The position numbers and the translations under genes are program-made. The notes under the pieces are model-generated. The model was not told the origin of the DNA, did not search any database, and was given only the letters and a program-made list of their open reading frames with translations. A stretch of DNA of 14,360 bases from Pseudomonadota bacterium (GTDB taxonomy: Bacteria > Pseudomonadota > Alphaproteobacteria > Rhizobiales > Xanthobacteraceae): NCBI GenBank assembly GCA_023430245.1, contig JAEZBA010000216.1:1-14360 (forward strand), in the 5' to 3' direction. Positions within the stretch are counted from its first letter, which is position 1, and every line of letters starts with the position of its first letter. Shown here piece by piece: positions 1 to 7,229 of the stretch.

Positions 1-755
1 TGCCGGAGATCATCGACCTTTCCGACGCGATCATGGTCGCCCGCGGCGACCTCGGCGTTGAGATGCCGCTCGAGGCGGTGCCTGGCATCCAGAAGCAGAT
101 CACCCGTGCCTGCCGCCGCGCGGGCAAGCCGGTGGTCGTCGCCACCCAGATGCTGGAATCGATGATTTCGAGTCCGGTGCCGACGCGGGCCGAAGTCTCG
201 GACGTCTCGGTGGCGGTGTTCGAAGGCGCGGACGCCATCATGCTGTCGGCGGAATCCGCAGCCGGGCAGTATCCGGTCGAGGCGGTCGCGACCATGAACC
301 GCATAGCCGCCGAGGTCGAACGCGATCCCACCTATCGCGCGGTGATCCAGGCGCAGCGTGCCGAGCCCGAGCCGACCGGCGCCGACGCCATCGCCGCCGC
401 CGCCCGCCAGATCGCCGAAACGCTCGACCTCTCGGCCATCATCTGCTGGACGTTTTCCGGCTCGACGGCGTTCCGCGTCGCGCGCGAACGACCGCAACCG
501 CATGTGGTCGCGATCTCACCGAACGTTGCCACCGGACGCAGGCTGTCGTTGGTCTGGGGTGTGCACTGCGTCGTCGCCAAGGATGCACTCGATCAGGACG
601 ACATGGTGGAACGCGCCAGCCGCATCGCCTTCGCCGACGGCTTCGCCAAGGCAGGCCGGCGAGTCATCATCGTGGCCGGTGTGCCGCTGGGAACGCCGGG
701 CGCAACCAACATGCTGCGCATCGCGTTCGTGGGCGGGGATCAGGCGGAGCCGTAA
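1..755 (+). CDS. pyk: Pyruvate kinase, C-terminal part (5' end outside window)
   Basis: Pyruvate kinase converts phosphoenolpyruvate and ADP to pyruvate and ATP, the last step of glycolysis, in the cytosol. The reading frame is open from position 3 (Pro-Glu-Ile-Ile-Asp) to TAA at 753-755, giving 251 residues, about half of the usual 470-480. It starts inside the catalytic barrel. The MVARGDLGVE segment (metal- and substrate-binding region) is followed by the TQMLESM helix and by PTRAEVSDV and ADAIMLSAESAAG. The rest is the C-terminal alpha/beta domain. The SAES form, in place of the common SGET, is still recognisable. The true start lies left of the window, so the internal ATG at 33 should not be used. 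The stop lies 3 nt from the stop of the convergent histidine kinase, with no room for a terminator between them. Identification is firm. Confidence 0.96.
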   Translation, partial: PEIIDLSDAIMVARGDLGVEMPLEAVPGIQKQITRACRRAGKPVVVATQMLESMISSPVPTRAEVSDVSVAVFEGADAIMLSAESAAGQYPVEAVATMNRIAAEVERDPTYRAVIQAQRAEPEPTGADAIAAAARQIAETLDLSAIICWTFSGSTAFRVARERPQPHVVAISPNVATGRRLSLVWGVHCVVAKDALDQDDMVERASRIAFADGFAKAGRRVIIVAGVPLGTPGATNMLRIAFVGGDQAEP

Positions 756-758
756 GGC

Positions 759-2738
759 TCACCGTCCCGGCGCGACCTTTCCGTCGCGCCTGACCTGCTG
801 AACTGCGGCGGTGAAATCCGACAGGATGATCGGCTTCGGCAAGCATGTCAGTCCGCGGAACACGCCACTCAACGTCTCGACCTGAGCATAACCGGACGCA
901 AGGATAGTCTGCGTGCCCAGCCCGCGCAGGACCTCGACCACAGGCTCGGACGACTCGCCCGCAAGGTTGATGTCGACCACGGCAAGTTCAGGCACAACGC
1001 CTTTCTTTAGCATGGCCAGCGCCTCGGAAACGCTGGCCACGGTCTCGACCCGGTCATAGCCAAGAACCCGCAGCATGTTCGCGAGGTCCAGCGCGACCAA
1101 CGCTTCGTCCTCGACGATGAGCACAGGGCCTGCGCCAGCGTCGGCCTGCTCGGGCTCGGCGGCCGCTTCACCGCGGGATGCGTCGCTCCATTCGCTCGCG
1201 ACCGGGATGATGATCTTGCATTTCAGGCCGTTGTCGAACGCGCGCGAGATCGAACCGCCCAGCTGGCGCTCGATGACGGAATTGATCAGTTTCGAACCGA
1301 ACCCTGCGGTCATGATCACGTCACCGTCGCGGTCAGCAGCGGCAAGCGTTTCGTCCCACTCCAGCACAAGACTGCCGTCCCGCATGTGCCAGCGAACGGA
1401 GAGCCGTCCACCGGGCATGGACAGCGCGCCATACTTGGCCGCGTTTGTCGTAAGCTCGTGCAACAGGAGCGCGATGGTCTGGGCCTGCTCCGATCGAAGC
1501 AGCACGCGCGATCCCTGGATATCGATGAAGTCGCCGCTCTCGGGACGATAGGCTTCGATTTCACGGTGGACCAGAATGCCGAACTCGATCGGCTCCCAAC
1601 GTTTGGCGGACAAAAGGTCATGCGTCCGTGTCAGCGCCGCGACCCGGCCTTCGATCTTCTCGCGAAACGCCGCGATGTCTTCTGCGAGCGTCAGCCGGAT
1701 TACCGCCTGCACGACGGCAAGCGCATTTTTCGCACGATGATCGATCTCGCGGATCATCAGCCGTTCGCGCTCGGCCGTTCGTTCGCTGTCGATCCAGTTC
1801 CAGATCCGCTCGAGCACCTGTTCGGCTGTGCTGATGTCAAAAAGCGTCCAGACACGAGGCTTGCGGGAATGAACGAACAGAACGGCGGCGAGCTGGCCAT
1901 CGCGTATCTTCGGCACCGCGATCAGTGCACGGACGTCCGAGCCGGCAAAAATCTCTTTGGCCGTATGGGACGTCAGGTCGGACGAGACGTCATTGACGAC
2001 GAGCATCCTGCCCGCCCGCAACAACGTGCTGACATCGCCGCCGAGCTCGGACACCGCGATGCTGCGGCCGATTGATCTGACCCCCTCCGCGAGCCACTCG
2101 TCGGTGACGGGACGATCGCCTCTGGACCCGCCGCCGCTTATTTCGTGGAGCCCGACGCGATCTGCGCCGAGAGTTTGGCCGAACATCTCCAGGGCCCGCT
2201 TGCGGGCCGTCCGGGCGTCGGTGGTGCCGCGGATGGCATCGCCAAGTTCCAGCAGAAAGCGCATCTGCCGTTGCGACAGGACGTTGCGGGTCGTCTCGTA
2301 TCCGGAATTGAACACCCCGACGATCGAGCCTTCTTCATCGCGGATCGCGGTGAGGCTGTAGCTCCAGTAGGTTTCCTCCGGATAGCCGAAACGCTGCATC
2401 GGCAGCATCTGGTCCTGAACGAAGACACCCTCGCCGTTCTCGACAACCTTCCTGAATTGAGGCTCCAGGACGTGCCAGATGTCGGACCACACCACCTGTG
2501 CCGGCATCCCCAGAGCCGCGGGATGACGCGGCCCGGGTATCGGCGCCCAGGCATCGTTGTAGAGCAACCGCAATTCCGGGCCCCAATAGATTGACGTCGG
2601 AAACTTCGATTGCAGGCAAATGCTGAGAGCCACGCGCAAGGACGTCGGCCACCCTTCAGGCTCGCCGAAGGGATGGACGCTCCAGTCGTAGTCTCGGATC
2701 CGGCGCGCCATCTCGCTGTCGCCAGCGAGAAAGCTCAT
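759..2738 (-). CDS. Hybrid HWE-family sensor histidine kinase (PAS-GAF-HWE kinase-receiver)
   Basis: A 659-residue soluble sensor kinase with no membrane segment. Residues ~20-150 look like a PAS domain, with the pattern WPTSLRVAL then a YWG..LRLLYNDAW stretch. Residues ~165-315 look like a GAF domain. The kinase core has EIDHRAKN with phosphoacceptor His334, an N-box HELTTNAAKYG (His427, Asn432) and the W-D-E triplet at 461-463, which mark the HWE group. A receiver domain at ~538-650 has Glu543/Asp544, the phosphorylatable Asp589 (VVDINL) and Lys635. The signal is unknown; no LOV-type flavin Cys motif is visible. I chose ATG at 2738 because the 38 codons before it, back to a GTG at 2852, are rich in codons rare in this window (AGG, CTA, ATA, TTG, ACA). 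However, the GTG at 2852 has a GAGG upstream and remains an alternative. It lies downstream of the TPR gene on the same strand. The function class is sure, the pathway is not. Confidence 0.92.
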   Translation of the reverse strand: MSFLAGDSEMARRIRDYDWSVHPFGEPEGWPTSLRVALSICLQSKFPTSIYWGPELRLLYNDAWAPIPGPRHPAALGMPAQVVWSDIWHVLEPQFRKVVENGEGVFVQDQMLPMQRFGYPEETYWSYSLTAIRDEEGSIVGVFNSGYETTRNVLSQRQMRFLLELGDAIRGTTDARTARKRALEMFGQTLGADRVGLHEISGGGSRGDRPVTDEWLAEGVRSIGRSIAVSELGGDVSTLLRAGRMLVVNDVSSDLTSHTAKEIFAGSDVRALIAVPKIRDGQLAAVLFVHSRKPRVWTLFDISTAEQVLERIWNWIDSERTAERERLMIREIDHRAKNALAVVQAVIRLTLAEDIAAFREKIEGRVAALTRTHDLLSAKRWEPIEFGILVHREIEAYRPESGDFIDIQGSRVLLRSEQAQTIALLLHELTTNAAKYGALSMPGGRLSVRWHMRDGSLVLEWDETLAAADRDGDVIMTAGFGSKLINSVIERQLGGSISRAFDNGLKCKIIIPVASEWSDASRGEAAAEPEQADAGAGPVLIVEDEALVALDLANMLRVLGYDRVETVASVSEALAMLKKGVVPELAVVDINLAGESSEPVVEVLRGLGTQTILASGYAQVETLSGVFRGLTCLPKPIILSDFTAAVQQVRRDGKVAPGR

Positions 2739-2868
2739 GTGGTCGCGGTCGGAGCGCTGGAAGCGGAGCAATGTGGGACTCGTCAATGAGCGTATCGGAC
2801 AGGTCCTTAGACCATTGCAGGAGCGCCTCGCAAACCACGTGGCGACCCGCACCCGGCCGCCTCGCGCT

Positions 2869-2899
2869 CACGTCAAGGCGCAGCGTCCGGTTCCGTTCC
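2869..2899 (-). promoter_or_regulatory. Possible EcfG-type promoter for the histidine kinase
   Basis: The gap between the TPR gene and the kinase carries two overlapping GGAAC boxes on the - strand (2899-2895 and 2894-2890). The second is followed after 17 nt by CGTG (2872-2869); the first is followed after 16 nt by CCTT. The alphaproteobacterial general-stress sigma factor EcfG recognises GGAAC-N16/17-CGTT, so each pair has one mismatch in the -10 box. This is suggestive because HWE kinases often feed the general stress response, but short motifs like this arise by chance. Confidence 0.25.
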
Positions 2900-2937
2900 C
2901 GGCGGAGACCGCGGGCACATATCAAGTCAAAGGATAA

Positions 2938-3576
2938 TCAGATCTCGCGGCCTTCGACCTTCTCGGTCAGCGACTTGATGAGATCGGGAATGCGCGGCAG
3001 GTGCGGATTGACCTCGATGGCCTTGCGGTAGACCTCGAGCGCACGCTTGTCCTCGCCGAGCTCCTGCATGATCAGACCCAGGCCGGCCAGCGCTCCGAAA
3101 TGCCGGGGCTCTCGGGCCAGGGTCTGGCGGATATCCTCGATCGAGCGGGTGAAATCCTTCTGCATGTAATGCAGGGTCGCGCGCCGGTTCCAGGCCTCGA
3201 TATAGTCCGGCCGTAGCACCACGATGGAATCGAGCAGTTTGACCGCCAAGTCAATATTCTTGGCCTCGACCGCGCGGCGGACCCGGCTCATCAGCAGCGA
3301 CGCTGTGTCGCTCGGCGAGATCATCCACAGCGCCCAGATCCGGCCCTCGACCGCCTTGGCGGCCTCCGCATTCGGGGCCGCCTTCAGCGCACCGAACAGG
3401 AACTCGATGTCCTGCCCACGAGGCACTTTCGGCAACGTCTCGGGCGGCTGGACGAAACTCCCATTGCCATCAGGACTGCGAACTTGCGCAAGCGCGGGGC
3501 TGGACATCGCCAGCGCCCCAACCAGCGCGGCAGCGACAAATCGGAATCCGACCTTCCGGAACAAGGGTGTTCGCAT
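2938..3576 (-). CDS. Secreted or periplasmic TPR-repeat protein
   Basis: A 212-residue protein. An N-terminal signal peptide has a basic start (MRTPLFRK), a hydrophobic core at ~13-28 and a likely cleavage after SPALA near residue 30. The mature part is built from helical tetratricopeptide repeats, roughly at residues 105-135, 138-172 and 173-205. Typical TPR spacing is seen in RPDYIEAWNRRATLHYMQ and in HFGALAGLGLIMQELGEDKR. TPRs are protein-protein interaction scaffolds; no catalytic motif is visible, so the partner is unknown. It sits between rpmJ and the HWE kinase on the same strand, 90 nt downstream of rpmJ. The ATG at 3576 fits the signal peptide, though no strong Shine-Dalgarno precedes it. 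Confidence 0.87.
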   Translation of the reverse strand: MRTPLFRKVGFRFVAAALVGALAMSSPALAQVRSPDGNGSFVQPPETLPKVPRGQDIEFLFGALKAAPNAEAAKAVEGRIWALWMISPSDTASLLMSRVRRAVEAKNIDLAVKLLDSIVVLRPDYIEAWNRRATLHYMQKDFTRSIEDIRQTLAREPRHFGALAGLGLIMQELGEDKRALEVYRKAIEVNPHLPRIPDLIKSLTEKVEGREI

Positions 3577-3666
3577 ACAGGCAAGCTTATGCCGCTCGCC
3601 GCTTTGGGCAAGCCTGCAATACGGTCACGCCTGCGTGAAAAGGCGTCAGAACAAGCCGCCGTGGCC

Positions 3667-3792
3667 TCAGCCCTGACGGGCCTTGAAGCGCTTCTGGGTC
3701 TTGTTGATGATGTAAACGCGGCCTTTGCGGCGCACCAGGCGATTGTCGCGATGGCGGGCGCGCAGCGAGCGAAGCGAATTGCGGACTTTCAT
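3667..3792 (-). CDS. rpmJ: 50S ribosomal protein L36 (bL36, cysteine-free type)
   Basis: A 41-residue, strongly basic protein starting MKVRNSLRSLRARHRDNR and ending KTQKRFKARQG, recognisable as bL36, a small component of the large ribosomal subunit. It was too short for routine ORF listing. The zinc-binding cysteines and histidine of the C+ form are absent: no Cys occurs, and Arg/Asn residues stand where the zinc ribbon would be, so this is the C- (ykgO-like) paralogue that needs no zinc. Such proteins also carry the longer C-terminal tail seen here. The ATG at 3792 is preceded by AGAGAACGG. A promoter-like element and a hairpin occur in the leader. The gene stands alone rather than in a ribosomal operon, as is usual for this form. 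Confidence 0.95.
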   Translation of the reverse strand: MKVRNSLRSLRARHRDNRLVRRKGRVYIINKTQKRFKARQG

Positions 3793-3829
3793 GGCCGTTC
3801 TCTAAATCGGGCGGCGGGCGGGCCGCATC

Positions 3830-3854
3830 AAAAATGGCCGCAAAAGCGCGGCCA
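3830..3854 (-). promoter_or_regulatory. Terminator-like hairpin in the rpmJ leader (possible attenuator)
   Basis: On the - strand a perfect 7-bp stem (TGGCCGC 3854-3848, GCGGCCA 3841-3835) with a 6-nt GCTTTT loop is followed directly by five T (3834-3830). It lies 38 nt before the rpmJ ATG and after the predicted start of transcription. A second GCGGCC at 3826-3821 could compete for the 5' arm and so prevent the terminator. This looks like an attenuator layout, but regulation is inferred only from pairing potential. Confidence 0.45.
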
Positions 3855-3876
3855 GGGTCATTCCGGGTTCGCGCGG

Positions 3877-3905
3877 AAACTAGGGACGTGCCGGACGGAA
3901 GTCAA
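3877..3905 (-). promoter_or_regulatory. Sigma70-like promoter for rpmJ
   Basis: The - strand carries TTGACT (3905-3900), a 17-nt spacer and TAGTTT (3882-3877). This is a good match to the housekeeping TTGACA-N17-TATAAT pattern. Transcription would begin near 3870 and give a leader of about 78 nt before the rpmJ ATG at 3792. It lies downstream of the intrinsic terminator of the neighbouring small gene, as expected for an independent promoter. Confidence 0.5.
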
Positions 3906-3951
3906 CGCAAACCGGCCGAAATTAGGTGTTTTATTACCGTCCATAGTCAGG

Positions 3952-3984
3952 AAAAAGGGCCGCACGCCGGGAGACATGCGGCCC
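3952..3984 (-). terminator. Intrinsic terminator after the small six-Cys protein gene
   Basis: On the - strand, GGGCCGCA (3984-3977) pairs perfectly with TGCGGCCC (3964-3957) across a 12-nt loop. It is followed by five T (3956-3952). It begins 12 nt after the stop of the small secreted protein at 3996, which is the right place for a rho-independent terminator. Confidence 0.75.
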
Positions 3985-3995
3985 GTGCGAGAGTC

Positions 3996-4250
3996 TCAGT
4001 ATTTCGGGCACCAGGGCGTCACGCAGAACGCCGGCGACGGATGCCAGACGGTCCGGGTTCCGTTCCACCAGCAGCGCTGATAGTGGCAGCCCCACTTGCC
4101 GCAGGTGGATTTCGTCACCCGCACCGATCCCGGGACACAGGCGGGCGGCGCCTTCTTGGCGCCACGCGCCATCGAATCCCCGCTGGTGCTGGCCATCGCC
4201 AGACCCACAACAGCGCCCGCAAGCGCGAGCTTTGACAATACCTTCAGCAT
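3996..4250 (-). CDS. Small secreted six-cysteine protein, paralogue A (function unknown)
   Basis: An 84-residue protein I do not recognise. It has a signal-peptide-like N terminus (MLKVLSK, hydrophobic ~8-21, then ASTSGDSMA), so it is probably exported. The mature part holds six Cys (38, 50, 55, 60, 76, 81) and several Trp, with the motifs CGKWGCHYQRCWW and a C-terminal CVTPWCPKY. Six Cys in an exported protein suggests up to three disulfides or a metal site. It is a clear paralogue of the 78-residue product of the gene just upstream (4370-4606): shared SGDSMA(R/K)G, QRCW, PS and PWCPK, and matching Cys order. I chose ATG at 4250 rather than the upstream start at 4331 because it begins the signal peptide and follows a GGGG tract at about -10. 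An intrinsic terminator follows. Confidence 0.8.
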   Translation of the reverse strand: MLKVLSKLALAGAVVGLAMASTSGDSMARGAKKAPPACVPGSVRVTKSTCGKWGCHYQRCWWNGTRTVWHPSPAFCVTPWCPKY

Positions 4251-4369
4251 TGATTGTATCCCCCAGTTAGTTTCAACAGTGAACGATTGGACGGCACTTC
4301 TTAAAGAAGATCGCGGCGCGCAGATCGGCACCGGAGCCCGCTTTCAAGCAGATCAGGATGACGGGCCTG

Positions 4370-4606
4370 TTACTTCGGGCACCAGGGCTGCATGCACACG
4401 AACAGCGACGGATACCATTTCCCGTCCGCCCAGCAGCGCTGCATGGTGCATCCGGCCGGACCGCAGGCCGCGGTCTTCAACGCGCCCATCGTGCAGGCCG
4501 CGGCCGCCTTCTTCTTGCCCTTAGCCATCGAATCCCCGGCCGAACCGGCGATCGCGAGCGCGGCCACCGCCGCCACCAGCGCGATTTTCGACACCACCTT
4601 CGTCAT
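4370..4606 (-). CDS. Small secreted six-cysteine protein, paralogue B (function unknown)
   Basis: A 78-residue protein, unrecognised by family. The N terminus MTKVVSK followed by a hydrophobic Ala-rich stretch (~8-22) and GDSMAKGKKK looks like a signal peptide. Cys residues 38, 48, 53, 58, 71 and 76 align in order with those of paralogue A, with motifs CGPAGCTMQRCW and CMQPWCPK. The ATG at 4606 is chosen over an in-frame ATG at 4630 because a very strong Shine-Dalgarno, AGGGGAGGT (plus-strand 4611-4619), lies just ahead of it; this also predicts high translation. A 119-nt gap separates it from paralogue A downstream. In that gap I see only an AT-rich inverted repeat (CTTCTT-A-AAGAAG, 4297-4309). 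Tandem duplication is the likely origin of the pair. Confidence 0.82.
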   Translation of the reverse strand: MTKVVSKIALVAAVAALAIAGSAGDSMAKGKKKAAAACTMGALKTAACGPAGCTMQRCWADGKWYPSLFVCMQPWCPK

Positions 4607-4821
4607 GAACACCTCCCCTGGATGCGGCACGTTTCCGCAAAGCGCTTTTTAGCGAGCAAGCGGCGCCCCCTGTCGGCGGGCCACGTGCATCAGTTCCATT
4701 TTTGGGCAGGGGGGGATGAACCCGGAATGAATGTCGGGAACCGGGATGCGAGTGTGCAGCGCAGCAAATCGAATGCCGACGGACGCAGCCGCGTCCAGCC
4801 AAACAGTGGCTTCAACGCGCT
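4607..4821. other. Intergenic region between the transport cluster and the six-Cys genes
   Basis: A 215-nt stretch with no convincing gene. It holds the Shine-Dalgarno of the gene at 4370-4606 and a short CGCT-AAAA-AGCG hairpin near 4640 on the - strand. It also holds a small perfect hairpin, GGACGC-AGCC-GCGTCC at 4781-4796, 25 nt after the stop of ATPase D. No T run follows that hairpin, so it is at best a weak transcription end for the operon. I could not identify a confident promoter for the small gene. Confidence 0.5.
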
Positions 4822-5823
4822 CTACAAGACCGGGGCAACACCTTGATTCAGGGCTCGCAAATTGATGCAGCGTGCGGCGTGTCCGGATTCGACGGGCTCC
4901 AGCGATATGTCGCCGCGCGCGCATTCCGGCACGGCGAACGAACAGCGCGGCTTGAACGCACACCCGACGGGGACCGCATCAAGACGCGGCGGAGAGCCCG
5001 GGATGGCCTCGAGGCGCTGGCCGCGCTGCGCGCCGTGCATGGTCGATGACAGCAAGCCGCGCGTGTAGGGATGGGCCGGCTGCTTCACCACCTGGCGCAG
5101 CGAGCCGCTCTCGACGATGCGGCCGGCATACATCACCGCAATCCGGTCGCTGATCTCGACCGCGACCCCGATATCGTGGGTGACGAAGATCACCGCCATG
5201 CCAAGTTCGCGCTGCAATTCCCGCAGAAGCAGAAGCACCTGGATCTGCACCGTGGCATCGAGCGCCGTGGTCGGCTCATCGGCGAGCAGAACCTTGGGCC
5301 GGCATGATAGGGCCAGCGCGATCATGGCGCGCTGCCGCATTCCGCCGGACATCTCATGCGGGTAATTGTCGAGCCGCCGCTTGGCGGAGGGAATGCGCAC
5401 CCGTTCCAGCATTTCGAGTGCGCGCGCGCGGCCTTCCGTGAACGAGACCTTGTCGTGCTTGACCACGGCTTCCGCGATCTGTTCGCCGATGGTGTAGACC
5501 GGATCGAGCGCCAGCATCGGCTCCTGGAAAATCATCGACACCACGCCGCCGCGCAGGGTTTCCAGCGCGGGCGCGTCGAGCGTCATCACATCCTTGCCTT
5601 CGACCTTGATGCTCCCGCGCAGGTCGGTCCGTTTGGGCGGCAGCATGCGCAGCAGCGCCTTGAGGGTGACGCTCTTGCCCGAACCGGATTCGCCGAGCAG
5701 TCCCAGAACCTCGCCCTGCGCCAGCTTGATGTCCACGCCGTTGAGCGCGTGCACGGTCCGCTCGCCCTTGAAGCGGACATGCAGTCCGGAAATCTCGACG
5801 ATCGGATTCGCAGGTGTGGTCAT
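4822..5823 (-). CDS. Dipeptide/oligopeptide ABC transporter ATPase, DppD/OppD-like
   Basis: A 333-residue cytoplasmic ATPase that powers peptide-type import. Visible motifs are Walker A GESGSGKS (44-51), Q-loop Gln100, the ABC signature MSGGM (158-162), Walker B VLLADE (178-183) and switch His216. The C-terminal HPYTRGLL and the cysteine pattern Cys288, Cys294, Cys301, Cys319 are the oligopeptide-transporter C-terminal region; this Cys cluster is known in some family members to bind an iron-sulfur centre. Length is normal. Its ATG overlaps the amidase TGA (ATGA at 5820-5823), implying coupled translation. It is unusual that it is the last gene, cut off from permeases B/C and from ATPase F by the amidase pair. 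It probably pairs with ATPase F as the second nucleotide-binding subunit. Confidence 0.94.
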   Translation of the reverse strand: MTTPANPIVEISGLHVRFKGERTVHALNGVDIKLAQGEVLGLLGESGSGKSVTLKALLRMLPPKRTDLRGSIKVEGKDVMTLDAPALETLRGGVVSMIFQEPMLALDPVYTIGEQIAEAVVKHDKVSFTEGRARALEMLERVRIPSAKRRLDNYPHEMSGGMRQRAMIALALSCRPKVLLADEPTTALDATVQIQVLLLLRELQRELGMAVIFVTHDIGVAVEISDRIAVMYAGRIVESGSLRQVVKQPAHPYTRGLLSSTMHGAQRGQRLEAIPGSPPRLDAVPVGCAFKPRCSFAVPECARGDISLEPVESGHAARCINLRALNQGVAPVL

Positions 5824-7229
5824 TGCGGCAGTTCCGGTAGCCGAAGATGATGATTGGTGACCTGCTGGAACGCGCGGCCGAGCGCAATGCAGGTTTCGTC
5901 GCCGAACGGCCGCCCGATCAGTTGCAGGCCGATCGGCAGTCCCGATGCACTGCGGCCGGCCGGCACCACCAGCACCGGCAGTCCGAGATAATTCACCGGT
6001 CGCATGAAGCGCATAACGGCAACCACCAGTTCTTCTGCATTCGGGCCGCCGCCGACATCGGTCTCGTCGATCCGTGGCGCCGCCGAGCGCGACGCCGGCG
6101 CGATGATCACATCAACGTCGCCGATCGCTTCGAGATGAGCGGCAAGGGCGGGACCGCGCCAGCGCAGCGCTTCGAGATATTCGATGGCGCTGTAGGCAAG
6201 TCCGTTCTCCAGCCGGTTGCGCACCTGCGGCGTGTAATCTTCAGGCCGCGTGCGCAGCCAGGGCGCATGCAAGGCAGCGGCTTCCACCGCGAGCACGACG
6301 AGAGCCGCGGCCGCGACCGCGGTCTGATCCGGCAGGCCGACCTTGACGATGCGCGCGCCGAGTGCCTCGAACTGCTTTATCGTGCTGTCGAGCGCCGCAG
6401 CCACATCCGGCTCAAGACCATCGACATAAAAGCTCGTCGGTACGCCGACGGTGAGACCTTTCACGTCGCGTTGCGCCGCGGCCTTGTCCCAGAGCGGCGA
6501 ACCATCCGTCACCGGATCGAGCGGGTCGGGTCCGGCGATGGCCTCGGCGATCAGTCCGCAATCTTCGGCGCTGCGCGCCAGCGGGCCCACGGTATCGAGC
6601 GTGAACGACAGCGGCATGGCGTTGGCCCGGCTCACGCGTCCGGTCGTGGTCTTCAATCCGCTGACGCCGCAGCAATGCGCCGGCATGCGGATCGAGCCGC
6701 CCGTGTCGGAGCCGAGTGCGGCATAGGTGAGACGCGCCGCAACCGCAGCGCCCGATCCGGACGACGAACCGCCGGTGATGCGATGCGGATCCCAGGGATT
6801 GCGCGCGGGACCGAGATAGGCGTTGTGCCCGGTCGGGCCGTAGGCGAATTCCGCCATGTGTAGCGCACCGATGCGGATCGCGCCCGCGTTTTCCAGGCGC
6901 GCGATTGCTGTCGAGGTGGCAGGCGCAATCCAGCCCTCTCGGACTTTCGATCCGCATCCGGCCGGCTCGCCCGCGATGTAATACATGTCCTTGTGCGCCA
7001 GCGGCACGCCGTGCAACGGTCCTTTCGGACCGGACTTGGCAAGTTCGGAATCGGCTGCTTTTGCCGCCTGCAGGGCTTCATCGGCATTGATGCGAACGAA
7101 GGCATTCAGCAGCGGTTGCCACTTGTCGATTCGCGCCAACAGCGCCTGCGTCGCTTCGACCGATGATATCTTCCGCGCGCGAATAGCGTCCGCAACCCCG
7201 GCGAGCGTCATCAGCGCCGGATCGCTCAC
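5820..7229 (-). CDS. Amidase-signature hydrolase (GatA/AtzE-like)
   Basis: A 469-residue amidase-signature enzyme that hydrolyses a carbon-nitrogen amide bond; family members release ammonia or an amine. The Ser-cisSer-Lys triad is intact: Lys80 in PLAHKDMYY, cis-Ser about 155 in GGSSSGSGAAVAA, and nucleophile Ser179 in GSDTGGSIRMPA. No signal peptide is visible, so it is cytosolic. The start is GTG at 7229, overlapping the stop of the small upstream gene as GTGA. An internal ATG six codons later is an alternative. The preceding 69-residue AtzG/GatC-like protein suggests a two-subunit enzyme like AtzE-AtzG (1-carboxybiuret hydrolase) or GatCA, but a true Glu-tRNA amidotransferase is unlikely here, in a transport operon without GatB. 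The substrate is unknown, perhaps the compound brought in by the surrounding transporter. Confidence 0.92.
   Translation of the reverse strand: MSDPALMTLAGVADAIRARKISSVEATQALLARIDKWQPLLNAFVRINADEALQAAKAADSELAKSGPKGPLHGVPLAHKDMYYIAGEPAGCGSKVREGWIAPATSTAIARLENAGAIRIGALHMAEFAYGPTGHNAYLGPARNPWDPHRITGGSSSGSGAAVAARLTYAALGSDTGGSIRMPAHCCGVSGLKTTTGRVSRANAMPLSFTLDTVGPLARSAEDCGLIAEAIAGPDPLDPVTDGSPLWDKAAAQRDVKGLTVGVPTSFYVDGLEPDVAAALDSTIKQFEALGARIVKVGLPDQTAVAAAALVVLAVEAAALHAPWLRTRPEDYTPQVRNRLENGLAYSAIEYLEALRWRGPALAAHLEAIGDVDVIIAPASRSAAPRIDETDVGGGPNAEELVVAVMRFMRPVNYLGLPVLVVPAGRSASGLPIGLQLIGRPFGDETCIALGRAFQQVTNHHLRLPELPQ

Noticed and set aside
3625..3638. TCACGCCTGCGTGA inverted repeat after rpmJ as a terminator
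   Set aside because: Short stem, and no T run downstream on the - strand.
4297..4309. CTTCTT-A-AAGAAG repeat between the two six-Cys genes as an operator
   Set aside because: Too short and AT-rich to separate from chance without conservation data.
5847..6863. Long + strand frame of 338 codons opposite the amidase gene
   Set aside because: It is an Arg/Asp-rich shadow of the amidase reading frame with no recognisable motif.
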